Source: an uncultured Microbulbifer sp.
GTDB lineage: Bacteria; Pseudomonadota; Gammaproteobacteria; Pseudomonadales; Cellvibrionaceae
Direction of reading: 5' to 3'
DNA: 64,000 nt
NCBI RefSeq assembly: GCF_947504145.1
Contig: NZ_CANNGQ010000001.1
Span: 1,424,737 to 1,488,736, forward strand
Part shown: in pieces, positions 50,455 to 59,380 of the stretch
Position numbering within the stretch: position 1 is the first letter of the stretch
How the letters are laid out: the number at the start of each line of letters is the position of its first letter
The notes under the pieces: model-generated
Told to the model about the DNA's origin: nothing
The model's input: the letters and a program-made list of their open reading frames with translations, nothing else
The model's database searches: none
Program-made: the position numbers and the translations under genes

Positions 50455-50521
50455 CCAGTAGCTCCCCAGTAGCTCCCCAGTAGCTCCCCAGTAGCTCCCC
50501 ATTCGCTCCCCAGAAACTCCC
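50446..50521. repeat. Minisatellite of an 11-bp unit
   Basis: AGTAGCTCCCC is repeated four times perfectly (50457-50500), flanked by degenerate copies (ATTCGCTCCCC and AGAAACTCCC). It lies in the 348-base gap between fadH and the 1,612-residue fusion gene. Confidence 0.85.
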
Positions 50522-50586
50522 AAGCACCCGCTCCGGAAAATCTCCCGCCGAATTCCTCTCCATCCCGGCAAATTCCCGTCGCAGAA

Positions 50587-50721
50587 CTATACTTCGGGAT
50601 ACGGATTGATCTGCCAGGGATGCGCAAGAATCCACTCTACCTGGCGCCACAAGTCGCCATCGATGTGCCGAAATCGTCGCTGTCCCTGCTCGTCACAATA
50701 ACGACAGACAGGAAAGCCCAA
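50587..50721 (-). CDS. Possible small Cys-pair protein (44 codons)
   Basis: From a TTG at 50721 to a TAG at 50587 the frame reads FPVCRYCDEQGQ, then RFRHIDGDLWRQVEW and ends NPYPEV. The composition (CxxC, aromatic and charged residues) looks like a real short protein, but the start is weak and a stop lies just upstream. It is divergent from, and almost touches, the fusion gene. It is not recognised. Confidence 0.3.
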   Translation of the reverse strand: MGFPVCRYCDEQGQRRFRHIDGDLWRQVEWILAHPWQINPYPEV

Positions 50722-50726
50722 GCGTC

Positions 50727-53700
50727 ATGGCCACCTCAAATACTTTTTCCAATTTACTGTTGCGCGCACGCCCGGCGGTAGAACGGGAACTACAGAATCT
50801 CAGCCCCTTTTACACCCAACCCTACACTTTGTTTTTTTCCGTCAGCGACGGCAAGCAGCGCGCGCGGGTATGCCATGGCCGTGGCAAGGACCTCAATGCA
50901 CTCTGGTTGAAGCTCGCCGGCCAGGCTCGGAAACTCCTCACCTCGGCAAAAATGGAAGGGCGCTGGCTGCGCATCGACTGGGTGACCGAGGCCGAGCACA
51001 TGGACTGGCGCACCCTGCAGCAGAAACTCAAAAATACCAAGCGGGGCTATTTCCGCTACGGCCTGGCGCTGGACAGCGAATGGAAGGTGGCCTTTCTGGA
51101 GCAGGAGCTGAATGGCAACGCCATGCTCTACGGCGGCAACAAGATCGGCCATGTCACGGTCAATCACAGTAAGTTCCGTGCTTATACCGATCACCGCTTT
51201 GGCAAAAAAACACCGCTCGATTTTGACGACGAAACCCCGGTCACACGACTGCACACCGAGGGAATTTTTCTCGACAGCAAAACGGAACCGCAATCACTGT
51301 ACGGCCCTGGTCGCAGCGCCGGGCGGCGCAAAATCGACGAGCTAGATGAAGCAACCAGCCACCACCTGATCGATACCAGCAGCCGCTACCTCGCCTCCCA
51401 GGTATTGAAAAACGGCCGCTTTGAGTACGGCTGGCACTGCTGCTTCGATCGCGCCATTGGCACCTACAACACACTGCGCCACGCCAGCTCCACCTACGCC
51501 ATGACCGAAGGCTGGGAAGTGACAGGGGACGCACAGACCGGGCGCGCCATCGAGCGTGCTCTCACCCACCTTACGGAAAAACTAATCAAGAAAGCCCGCC
51601 TGCCCAGCGGCGAACAAGCCGCCTTTCTGGTGGAGGCCAACGGTGAAATCAAGCTGGGGGGCAATGCGGTATGCCTGCTCGCCCTGGTGAAATACATCGA
51701 GCTATCCGACAGTGAAGAAACACACAAAAAGTACTCGGCGTTACTCGAGCAACTGGCCCTGGGCATCCAGTTTATGCAGGACCAAACGAGCGGAAAGTTC
51801 GTACATGTACTGAATTATCCGGACCTCACCCTGAAAGAAGAATTCCGCATTATCTATTATGACGGCGAAGCCGCCTTCGGCCTGATGCGCCTGTATGGGC
51901 TTACCAAAGACGAGCGCTGGTTGAATATCGTCGAGAAGGCGTTTGAGTACTTCCTTGCCAATAATCACTGGCAGGCCAATGACCACTGGCTGAGCTACTG
52001 CGTCAATGAGCTCACCCTGTACCGGCCGGAAGCTCGCTATTACCAGTTTGGCATTCAAAATGTAGTTGGCCACCTGGATTTCATCATCGAGCGCATCACC
52101 ACCTTCCCCACTCTGCTGGAACTGATGATGGCCGCCGAGCGTATGGTCACCCGACTGCGCCAGGACAAAGAATTTTCTCACCTACTCAAGCAAATCGATT
52201 TACACAAATTCTATCGTGCACTCCATACCCGGGCCATGTACCTGTTAAATGGCTACTTCTGGCCCGAATACGCTATGTATTTCCAGAACCCCGGTAAAAT
52301 TACCGGTAGCTTTTTTATCCGTCACCACGCTTTCCGTGTGCGCATTGACGATGTGGAGCACTACCTGTCGGGCTTTGTAGCATTTCGAAAATATCTCCTC
52401 CAAGGAGGCTGCCCGCGGGAGTTCTCCAACCAGCAACCGCTGCCAACACTTCCAGCACCTGCGCACAGCCCCCTACCAACCCTCGCCTGGGGGGGCGATG
52501 TCAATCTGTCCCGGCGTCAGCACTACCGCAGCGAAAAACTGGGCAACAGAGAAGTACTGGGAAGAATACCCGCGCTCAGTAACGCAGACCTGAGCCTGAT
52601 CAACCTGGAATGCGTGGTCGCCACCACCGGCGAGCAAGGTGTCGACAAGGGCGAGCGATCCCCCTACTACTATCGCGCGCGCCCGGAAATGCTGAATTTG
52701 CTATGCAGTGCAGGCATCGATGCCGTCACCACCGCCAACAACCATAGTGGTGACTACGGCGATCAGGCACTGCTGGAACAGGGATTCTGGTTGGACGGTG
52801 TAGGAATCGGCCATACTGGAACCGGTGCGAATCTGGATGCGGCACTCAAACCGATTATTCGCCCGGTGGGTGACCTCAATGTGGCCATTTTTTCCCTGGA
52901 TGCCACCCAGAAAAGCTTCGCCGCCGGAGCCCGGCAGCCCGGCTGCGCCCACCTCCCGTTAAGGGATCCTGAAGCGTGGTACCAGCTACTGCAACCCCGC
53001 ATCGCCGCCGCCCGCCGCCGAGCGCATCTGGTAATGGTCGCAGTGCACTGGGGCGCGAACCTGGAAGCGAAACCGGGCGCGGCAGAAATCGCCGTAGGCC
53101 ACCGTCTTATTGATGCGGGTGCGGATGCCATCCTCGGCACCAGTGCCCATGTCCTCCAGGGTGTCGAGATCTATCAGGGACGCCCGATCATCCACGATGC
53201 TGGAGATCTGCTATTTGACTCGGTGCGTCGAACGCTGAAAGACAGCGGTATATTCCAACTGTCTCTCAGCCAGCGTGGCGTAGAAAGCCTGCGCTTTTTC
53301 CCGGTGGGTTCCGGCTTCGGCTTCAGCCGTCAGCTCACCGGCACCAGTGCCCACGAGGCGACTCGACGCTTTGCCGGACTATGCGCCGAACTGGATACGG
53401 ACCTTCAACATTTGCAAGACAGTAGCGGCCTCATCCCACTGCATCCGCCAGAGCGCCAACACCGCACTCTTCCACCCGCAGCCGGCACAATCCTGAAACC
53501 AGAGATACTGGATCAACTGCAACGACCCCTGCACCCGAACTGGACGGTAAACGAAACACCGGAAGATGCCCGAATCACCCCAATCGTGTTTGGCCCATTA
53601 AAGCTACTCGGCATTCGCTACAGTCCCCATGGAATCGAACAGCGGCAATTACTGTTTGTTGAAACCTTCTGGACACTCGCTGCCGAAGAGACAGACTCAG

Positions 53701-55565
53701 AATCAAAACCGCCGGCTGAAAACCTGCGCCTGGATATCCGCGCGGTCCCCGTCCGTGAAACCGACATGCCCCACTGGGGAAAGTCTATGGACCACGACCC
53801 TTGTGATTGGCAGCTGCCCACCAGCCGCTGGCAGCCTGGCCTTATCTACCGCGACTATTACGGGCTGCGACCACCAGAGAGCAAACAACTGCGCAACGTG
53901 GATCTGCGCCTGGAGATTGGGCTCATCGGCCCGAAAACACAGATTCCTCCGCGCCCGGTGATCGACAGTATCATTCCGGTGCGCATCCCCGGCCTGATGG
54001 AAAACCCAAATACCATCGACGGGCGCAACCCACCGATATACCGCAGCGAATTTCCGGCATGCACCTATGCGGAAACTCCCGGCCAAACCTGGGATGCCCG
54101 GCAACTGGCAGAAATTACCGGCGGACGATGGTTGGTGGAACCGCCTCCCGGCTGGTTTGTCCGCAGTGTGGTATCCGGGCAGAGTTTTATTGCGCAGTCA
54201 CTGGATCCAGCCATGTTTGTCGCCCACAAAAGTAGCGACCGTGCATATCATGAACGCAGCTCCCAGAGTAAATACACCAAGTGGGACCTGCACGACAAAC
54301 TACCAGATATCGCCCAGGCGGCCGGCCGCTTACTGGGCGGCGTGATTGTTGCCCGGCCGGTGCCGGGACTACCGGAAACCCTACCCGTATTGCAGGTAAA
54401 GGATCCTATTCAGGCTATTGTTGAACTGGGGCTGGCCGCACGCCACCGGTATCGCGGAGAGGTGATCGCTATCACCGGTACCGCGGGTAAATCCTCCACG
54501 CTGAAAATGCTCGGTGCAATGCTCGGCGGCAAGGAGAAAGCCCTTACCAGTCTGGGTAACTATAACTCCCGCGTTGGCGCGCCAAGTATGCTGGCCAGTC
54601 TGAGTAGTGATCACCAGGCTGCAGTCATCGAAGTTGCCCAGAGTGCTTTGTGGATGCGCCAGGGTCCGATTACCCAGCGCATTCAACCCACTATCGCCAT
54701 CATCACCAGTATCGGCGTGTCCCAGACTACCAGCCGCGTAAAGACCACCATGGATACAGCACTGTGGAAGTCCCGCATATTTGACGGGCTCATCGGCCGC
54801 GCCGTAGCCATTGTCGGCGAGCACCTGCTGCACTTTGACTACCTACTGGAGAAAGCCAGGAAACATGCCAAGCGCGTGATTGTATTTGGTACCAGCGAAC
54901 AGGCTGACGTACGAATACTGGATATTGATGGTGATAGCCGGGGTAGTCACGTGACGGTGCAATTTGGCAACATCTCGCGCGTGTTTTCACTCCCTGTCCC
55001 GAGCCTTGGCATGGTACACAATGCGGTTGCCGCACTGTGCGCGGTCTATGCGACAGGCCGCCCCCTCGACGATGCCATACAGGCACTGCAATGTTTTTCG
55101 CTGGACGAAGGACACCTGAACCAGGTTCCACTGCCTCTGCCAAATGGCAACGCCCAATTGATTGACGACAGTTGGAATGCCACGGTCAGCTCCATGGTGA
55201 ATGCCTTTTCCGTACTCGCCCAGACACCAGTCGCCAGCGGCGGCCGTAAAATAGCCGCACTGGGGCGGATCGTACAGCTGGGCGACCAGGCCCCAGCGCT
55301 GCATCGCAGCCTCGCCGAGCCACTATTAGACAGTGGTGTGGAGTGGGTGGTAACCCATGGTGACGAAATGCAATACCTGCGGGAAGCGCTGCCCGAAAAA
55401 CTTCTGGGCCCGCATTTTTCCACGGCACAGGAGATGGCCCGCTATTTTGTGGAGCAGTTACGCGGAAATGATCTGGTGCTCATCAAGGGATCACGGCGGG
55501 ATTCGGATTTTGGTCACCTGCCGAAACTGCTAACCGCCATGGCATCGCGGGGAGAAACGGCCTGA
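50727..55565 (+). CDS. Giant fusion: alpha-barrel-like region + CapA-like metallophosphatase + MurF-like ligase
   Basis: A 1,612-residue protein with no signal peptide. Residues 1-190 are a beta-rich region. About 195-560 look like an all-helical (alpha/alpha) barrel, with FEYGWHCCFDRAIGTYN and repeated Leu-rich helices. CapA-like phosphatase motifs run from ~585 (LAWGGDVNLS, LINLECVV, TANNHSGDYG near 669, TSAHVLQGVE, DAGDLLFD near 823). A beta-sandwich-like linker lies at ~870-1110. From ~1115 a MurF-like ligase shows WDARQLAEITGG, the P-loop ITGTAGKSS near 1248, HNAVAALCAVY and IDDSWNATVSSM. MurF/CapB/CphA ligases join an acyl phosphate to an amine. No family I know has this domain order. 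It converges on the ATP-grasp operon; a hairpin with one bulge (55551-55578) spans its stop. Confidence 0.78.
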   Translation: MATSNTFSNLLLRARPAVERELQNLSPFYTQPYTLFFSVSDGKQRARVCHGRGKDLNALWLKLAGQARKLLTSAKMEGRWLRIDWVTEAEHMDWRTLQQKLKNTKRGYFRYGLALDSEWKVAFLEQELNGNAMLYGGNKIGHVTVNHSKFRAYTDHRFGKKTPLDFDDETPVTRLHTEGIFLDSKTEPQSLYGPGRSAGRRKIDELDEATSHHLIDTSSRYLASQVLKNGRFEYGWHCCFDRAIGTYNTLRHASSTYAMTEGWEVTGDAQTGRAIERALTHLTEKLIKKARLPSGEQAAFLVEANGEIKLGGNAVCLLALVKYIELSDSEETHKKYSALLEQLALGIQFMQDQTSGKFVHVLNYPDLTLKEEFRIIYYDGEAAFGLMRLYGLTKDERWLNIVEKAFEYFLANNHWQANDHWLSYCVNELTLYRPEARYYQFGIQNVVGHLDFIIERITTFPTLLELMMAAERMVTRLRQDKEFSHLLKQIDLHKFYRALHTRAMYLLNGYFWPEYAMYFQNPGKITGSFFIRHHAFRVRIDDVEHYLSGFVAFRKYLLQGGCPREFSNQQPLPTLPAPAHSPLPTLAWGGDVNLSRRQHYRSEKLGNREVLGRIPALSNADLSLINLECVVATTGEQGVDKGERSPYYYRARPEMLNLLCSAGIDAVTTANNHSGDYGDQALLEQGFWLDGVGIGHTGTGANLDAALKPIIRPVGDLNVAIFSLDATQKSFAAGARQPGCAHLPLRDPEAWYQLLQPRIAAARRRAHLVMVAVHWGANLEAKPGAAEIAVGHRLIDAGADAILGTSAHVLQGVEIYQGRPIIHDAGDLLFDSVRRTLKDSGIFQLSLSQRGVESLRFFPVGSGFGFSRQLTGTSAHEATRRFAGLCAELDTDLQHLQDSSGLIPLHPPERQHRTLPPAAGTILKPEILDQLQRPLHPNWTVNETPEDARITPIVFGPLKLLGIRYSPHGIEQRQLLFVETFWTLAAEETDSESKPPAENLRLDIRAVPVRETDMPHWGKSMDHDPCDWQLPTSRWQPGLIYRDYYGLRPPESKQLRNVDLRLEIGLIGPKTQIPPRPVIDSIIPVRIPGLMENPNTIDGRNPPIYRSEFPACTYAETPGQTWDARQLAEITGGRWLVEPPPGWFVRSVVSGQSFIAQSLDPAMFVAHKSSDRAYHERSSQSKYTKWDLHDKLPDIAQAAGRLLGGVIVARPVPGLPETLPVLQVKDPIQAIVELGLAARHRYRGEVIAITGTAGKSSTLKMLGAMLGGKEKALTSLGNYNSRVGAPSMLASLSSDHQAAVIEVAQSALWMRQGPITQRIQPTIAIITSIGVSQTTSRVKTTMDTALWKSRIFDGLIGRAVAIVGEHLLHFDYLLEKARKHAKRVIVFGTSEQADVRILDIDGDSRGSHVTVQFGNISRVFSLPVPSLGMVHNAVAALCAVYATGRPLDDAIQALQCFSLDEGHLNQVPLPLPNGNAQLIDDSWNATVSSMVNAFSVLAQTPVASGGRKIAALGRIVQLGDQAPALHRSLAEPLLDSGVEWVVTHGDEMQYLREALPEKLLGPHFSTAQEMARYFVEQLRGNDLVLIKGSRRDSDFGHLPKLLTAMASRGETA

Positions 55566-55614
55566 CAAGCCGTTCTCCTGAGCCCGGCGCTACTACAATC
55601 AGTACGCGTCTAAT

Positions 55615-56310
55615 TCAAGAGGAAGACAGGCTGGCTTCCCCAACGGGTACAGAGACGGCTTCCTGTAGTGGCCGCATGGTACCCGAGCGGCGGCGCACTG
55701 TCTGGGTTTCCAGTTTTACATTGAAAGCAATGCAGATACGCAGGGAATCATCCTCCACCGGATTCACGTAGTGCAATAACCAGTGGGGGAAGATCACCAG
55801 GCGGCCAGGGCGTGGTACTACTCGTACGCGGCTACCAAAACTGCTGCTGGGTAACTCCGCCTGCAGGCACAACATACGCGGATCAAGAAACTCGATATTG
55901 CCACTGCTAATACTCTTTTCTTTCACCAAGTCTGATTTCACATAGTAAACGCCGGACCAGGTGCAGGACTCGTGGTTGTGAATTTTTCGATAGCTGTCCG
56001 CACGGGAGACATTCGCCCAGGCATGGGCCAGCATATCGCCCACTCTCGGCTCATACTTTTGCTTGGTCGCTTTTAGGGTAATTTCTTTTACCCCTTTCAC
56101 CACCCATTTTTTTAGGGTAGAAATTTCTTCATGCGGCCATTCAAAAAAATCTTTCTGAGAATCCCAGCTTCCGATATTCGAGCGTTTCATCCCTGGGGTA
56201 CGGGATTCCATATCGAGAATGATCTCCGCCAGACGATCATTCACCCCGTTGGCCGCTTCCATATCCCGAACCAGAATGGGTGTGCTGAATGCGGTTTTTA
56301 TGGTATCCAT
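55615..56310 (-). CDS. 2OG-Fe(II) oxygenase-like protein (TIGR02466-like)
   Basis: A 231-residue protein starting at 56310, where AGGTGAAG precedes the ATG; an upstream in-frame start at 56445 would overlap the ligase gene. The jelly-roll signatures are HNHESCTWSGVYYV (H111/H113), FLDPR (D133), RPGRLVIFPHWLLHYV (H180) and RICIAFN (R191). By family precedent these are iron ligands and the 2-oxoglutarate-binding arginine, though exact assignment of the first histidine is uncertain. Such enzymes hydroxylate amino acids or peptides. It is the last gene of the operon, 41 bases after the ligase, so a role in tailoring the ligase product is likely. Confidence 0.72.
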   Translation of the reverse strand: MDTIKTAFSTPILVRDMEAANGVNDRLAEIILDMESRTPGMKRSNIGSWDSQKDFFEWPHEEISTLKKWVVKGVKEITLKATKQKYEPRVGDMLAHAWANVSRADSYRKIHNHESCTWSGVYYVKSDLVKEKSISSGNIEFLDPRMLCLQAELPSSSFGSRVRVVPRPGRLVIFPHWLLHYVNPVEDDSLRICIAFNVKLETQTVRRRSGTMRPLQEAVSVPVGEASLSSS

Positions 56311-56351
56311 ATCTTCACCTGACCTTCCCTGTATGGACAATTCAATCCAAA

Positions 56352-58409
56352 TCACCCAATAACGGAAAACTGCAGTTTTCCGGTACAGGGTTGCTCCTGT
56401 CGCACAATCGATTCGACTTTTGCGGATTCCCCTCCTCGCAAGCACAACGCATAAAGCGCTTCAATGGACACTGGCGTTCCTTCCAAAACCGCCTCGACCA
56501 CTTCTTCGCCGTTTTCCGGGAGGTTTCTCACCCAGCCATTTACACCGTGCAGCACCGATGAAAGCTTGATCCAACCGCGAAAGTCTGCGCCTTGTACATC
56601 CCCGTGAATCACAAACCGTTCACAGATTTTCGGCACAGAATTTCCCGAAATACCGGGCAGTGAAGCCTGCACAAGCGCAGCAGAAACATCGCGACCTATC
56701 CCCTGATCCGGGAAGTGGTGCCACGAAAGGTTGGGGTTACACACCGCATCTTTCACTTTCCATGGCTGATAATTCAGATCACTGCTGATATCCACAGCTA
56801 ATAAATCAATACCCACCACCGGCGGATCGAATATCGCGGTAAGTGTTTGATCCAGAATCGGCATCACACTGGGATGTACAAGATCACCCACTTCTATTCG
56901 TTTGGTCTCCTGCCCTCGTGTGACAGGTCGAATCAATAAAGCGGAGGTGAGTTTCCCACCGACAATTAAAAGACGAAACCTATTAAGCCGCTGATCCTCC
57001 CCAATGGGATACAACGAATTGACAGGCAGTATAGCGGCCATCCATTCGCGATTCCGGGTAACCTTTCGGCTGACCATACGGACACCTTCCGGCATACCAC
57101 TGTGGAAGAGACATTCTTCACCAGCGCCCGTGAGCCGAAAAACACTATCGGAAATATGCTCTACATCAACATTGAGCCCATATGCCGCCTGCTTGATCAG
57201 CATCATCTGGCGCTGTTCACGCTCGCCGAAGAACCGCTCAAACTCGTGATATCGATACGGGCCAGCAAGGGAAACTGAAACCCCGGAATGTACACTCGAA
57301 TAACCCGTACCCTCCGGGGAAAAGACATGGGAAATCAGTGCTTTGGGGACATCAATGCTTCGACCAAAACTCGGAAATACCGAATCGCAAATCCCTGGGT
57401 TGGAATTGACCTCGATGACATAACCTCTGGGCATACCATCTTTCCAGAGTTCAGGTGACACATAAATAAGATCCACGCCAACCTGCACCAAACCTGGAAA
57501 ACAGAGCGCTGCTCGCTCCGCTATTTCAAGTATTTCAGCACCAAGTTCATCAAAAACCTGTACCGTTTCCCCTCCCGCAGAAGCATTCGCCACGCTGGTC
57601 AGTTGTATATTTTCACCTTTTGCAGGGACATGGTCTAGGGAAAGGCCAGAGCGCTCAAGCAAATCAAATCGCTTTATCGGATCCAACCTCAAGCTTGGAT
57701 TACACCGCCGTATGACATTTTTTCGCTCCACCAGCTCCCGAATACTCAGCTCACCGTCACCCACGACATGTGCAGGAACACGCACGTATGCCGCCTGCGC
57801 TTTACCTGCGATGACAATTACACGAATGTCCTCCCCAAAAATATTCTGCTCTACGATGACATTTTTACTCTCCTCACGGGCAAATTTCCAGGCACTCGCA
57901 AAATCTTGTTCTGTGTCGATTCCGCTGGAAACACCGTACCCCGACGAGCCATCTGCAGGCTTTACCGTGACTGCGACAGCGGCCTGCCTGAAAAAATGTA
58001 ACGCACGCTGGTAGTCTTCAAATACGTGCCCGGACGGAACCGGAACCCCCCTTTCTGCCATCATGCGCTTGGCGACATGCTTCTGGCGGGCACAGTAGGT
58101 ATATACCGCAGAATTGGCGGGGGAGTTTTGGCGAAACACAACCCGGCGCTGTTTATCAGACACTTCAAATATCAGCCGTCGATGATAACGAACTTCCAGA
58201 CCATGGAGCGCAGCCGCGTTACACAACAATTGAATACCGACGTCATCTCGGCTGTTCAGAAGAGGAGAGGATGAATAATCATTTTCTCCACACCGTTGAA
58301 TAATTTGTTCGACCGGCAATAAAAACTGCATACGACTATTTTCGCCCGCTGCATTTCCGGTCGTTTCAGGGATTCTTTGAAACGTGGTATCAGGCGTGGA
58401 ATTCTGCAT
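56352..58409 (-). CDS. CphA-type ATP-grasp ligase fused to an acylphosphatase
   Basis: A 685-residue protein. Residues ~105-365 form an ATP-grasp domain closest in motif to cyanophycin synthetase: KHVAKRMMAERGVPVPSG, the KPADGSSGYGV loop (K150), RVPAHVVGDGELSIREL, ASAGGE and a metal-binding VIEVNSNPG (E333, N335). Residues ~385-590 look like a second, degenerate ATP-grasp unit (VGIDLLAVD, then VCNPNLSW). Residues ~596-683 are an acylphosphatase domain, with the two catalytic residues kept: R611 in VQGADFRGW and N629 in NGWVRN. ATP-grasp enzymes form acyl phosphates on the way to amide bonds, and acylphosphatases hydrolyse such phosphates, so editing or reset is one hypothesis. The start overlaps the transglutaminase stop by one base. 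Confidence 0.8.
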   Translation of the reverse strand: MQNSTPDTTFQRIPETTGNAAGENSRMQFLLPVEQIIQRCGENDYSSSPLLNSRDDVGIQLLCNAAALHGLEVRYHRRLIFEVSDKQRRVVFRQNSPANSAVYTYCARQKHVAKRMMAERGVPVPSGHVFEDYQRALHFFRQAAVAVTVKPADGSSGYGVSSGIDTEQDFASAWKFAREESKNVIVEQNIFGEDIRVIVIAGKAQAAYVRVPAHVVGDGELSIRELVERKNVIRRCNPSLRLDPIKRFDLLERSGLSLDHVPAKGENIQLTSVANASAGGETVQVFDELGAEILEIAERAALCFPGLVQVGVDLIYVSPELWKDGMPRGYVIEVNSNPGICDSVFPSFGRSIDVPKALISHVFSPEGTGYSSVHSGVSVSLAGPYRYHEFERFFGEREQRQMMLIKQAAYGLNVDVEHISDSVFRLTGAGEECLFHSGMPEGVRMVSRKVTRNREWMAAILPVNSLYPIGEDQRLNRFRLLIVGGKLTSALLIRPVTRGQETKRIEVGDLVHPSVMPILDQTLTAIFDPPVVGIDLLAVDISSDLNYQPWKVKDAVCNPNLSWHHFPDQGIGRDVSAALVQASLPGISGNSVPKICERFVIHGDVQGADFRGWIKLSSVLHGVNGWVRNLPENGEEVVEAVLEGTPVSIEALYALCLRGGESAKVESIVRQEQPCTGKLQFSVIG

Positions 58410-59359
58410 CAGATTTCTCCCTGCGCATCCAGAATACGCCAGTGCATGTCCACCTCGACCTCGCCAGAACGTTTACTCACGCCCCGAGGAAAAAGGTTCG
58501 ACCAAACCCACACGGAGTTCCGGTTCAGGACGATCTTACTTCGCTCGCCCACACCAAACCCGTATCCAAAACTGGGGTCGAGGGCGAGATTGGCATCCAC
58601 TGGGATCCATTGGCCATTCAAGTAAACCTCTGCGGCATGGTGGTTTGGCTGGCTGAACTCCCGGTTTTCGGTAAACAAAAACTCTGACGTCATACGGGCG
58701 GGATATCCCATCGCCCTGGCAATAGCCACAAACAACGCCGCATATTCGGTGCAATCGCCCTGACGGGCTGACACCGCATAGAGTGCACCCCGGGTGGACT
58801 GACGCCGGTACTGAATCATCTGCTGTGGGGTCAGAAACGCTGCTCGTAATTTTGATTCCGAGGTGGAGTAGCTGCGTTCGATATGGCGCGCCAAACGCAC
58901 AATCTCAGGCGAATCGGATTCAATATATTTGGCAGGCTGGAGGTAGATTTTTTCTGGCGGTTGTGGCTTTGTGTGTTTCCCCGGACCCTGATCTGAATGA
59001 TCAATGCGGTAACTGCTCACCCTAACATCGAAATACACCTTCTTTGTGGACTTGCTTTTTGCGGGAATATCCCACGCCAATTCCACATAATCACCAGCAT
59101 CGTGCTTAAATGATTTCCTCTCGAAATGTGTCACCTGGTCATGGCGAATGCGTTCAAGACTCTGTTGCATATGCCCCTCAACAGGTACCGCCACCCGGTG
59201 GATATACCCTTCGATCGGGAGATCCGTACCGTTCTCGATAGTAATTTCGGCAACCAGAGTCAACGCGCTTCCTGATCCGGAAGATTGCGCGGACAGGTGA
59301 GTGGACGCGAACAGCGTCAAAGGTAGTAATAGAAGCAGTGTAATGAATTTCCAGAGCAT
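58409..59359 (-). CDS. Periplasmic transglutaminase-like cysteine protein
   Basis: A 316-residue protein with a signal peptide (about 24 residues, ending in LSAQ) and an N-terminal beta-domain. A transglutaminase-like papain fold then follows with the triad C203 (QGDCTEYAALF), H241 (NHHAAEVYL) and D255 (VDAN). Bacterial members act as peptidases, amide-hydrolysing or cross-linking enzymes; here the export system next door suggests processing of the exported product. It lies 21 bases after the HlyD gene and overlaps the ligase gene by one base. Confidence 0.82.
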   Translation of the reverse strand: MLWKFITLLLLLPLTLFASTHLSAQSSGSGSALTLVAEITIENGTDLPIEGYIHRVAVPVEGHMQQSLERIRHDQVTHFERKSFKHDAGDYVELAWDIPAKSKSTKKVYFDVRVSSYRIDHSDQGPGKHTKPQPPEKIYLQPAKYIESDSPEIVRLARHIERSYSTSESKLRAAFLTPQQMIQYRRQSTRGALYAVSARQGDCTEYAALFVAIARAMGYPARMTSEFLFTENREFSQPNHHAAEVYLNGQWIPVDANLALDPSFGYGFGVGERSKIVLNRNSVWVWSNLFPRGVSKRSGEVEVDMHWRILDAQGEI

Positions 59360-59380
59360 ACCAATACCCGTTATTCGCGC

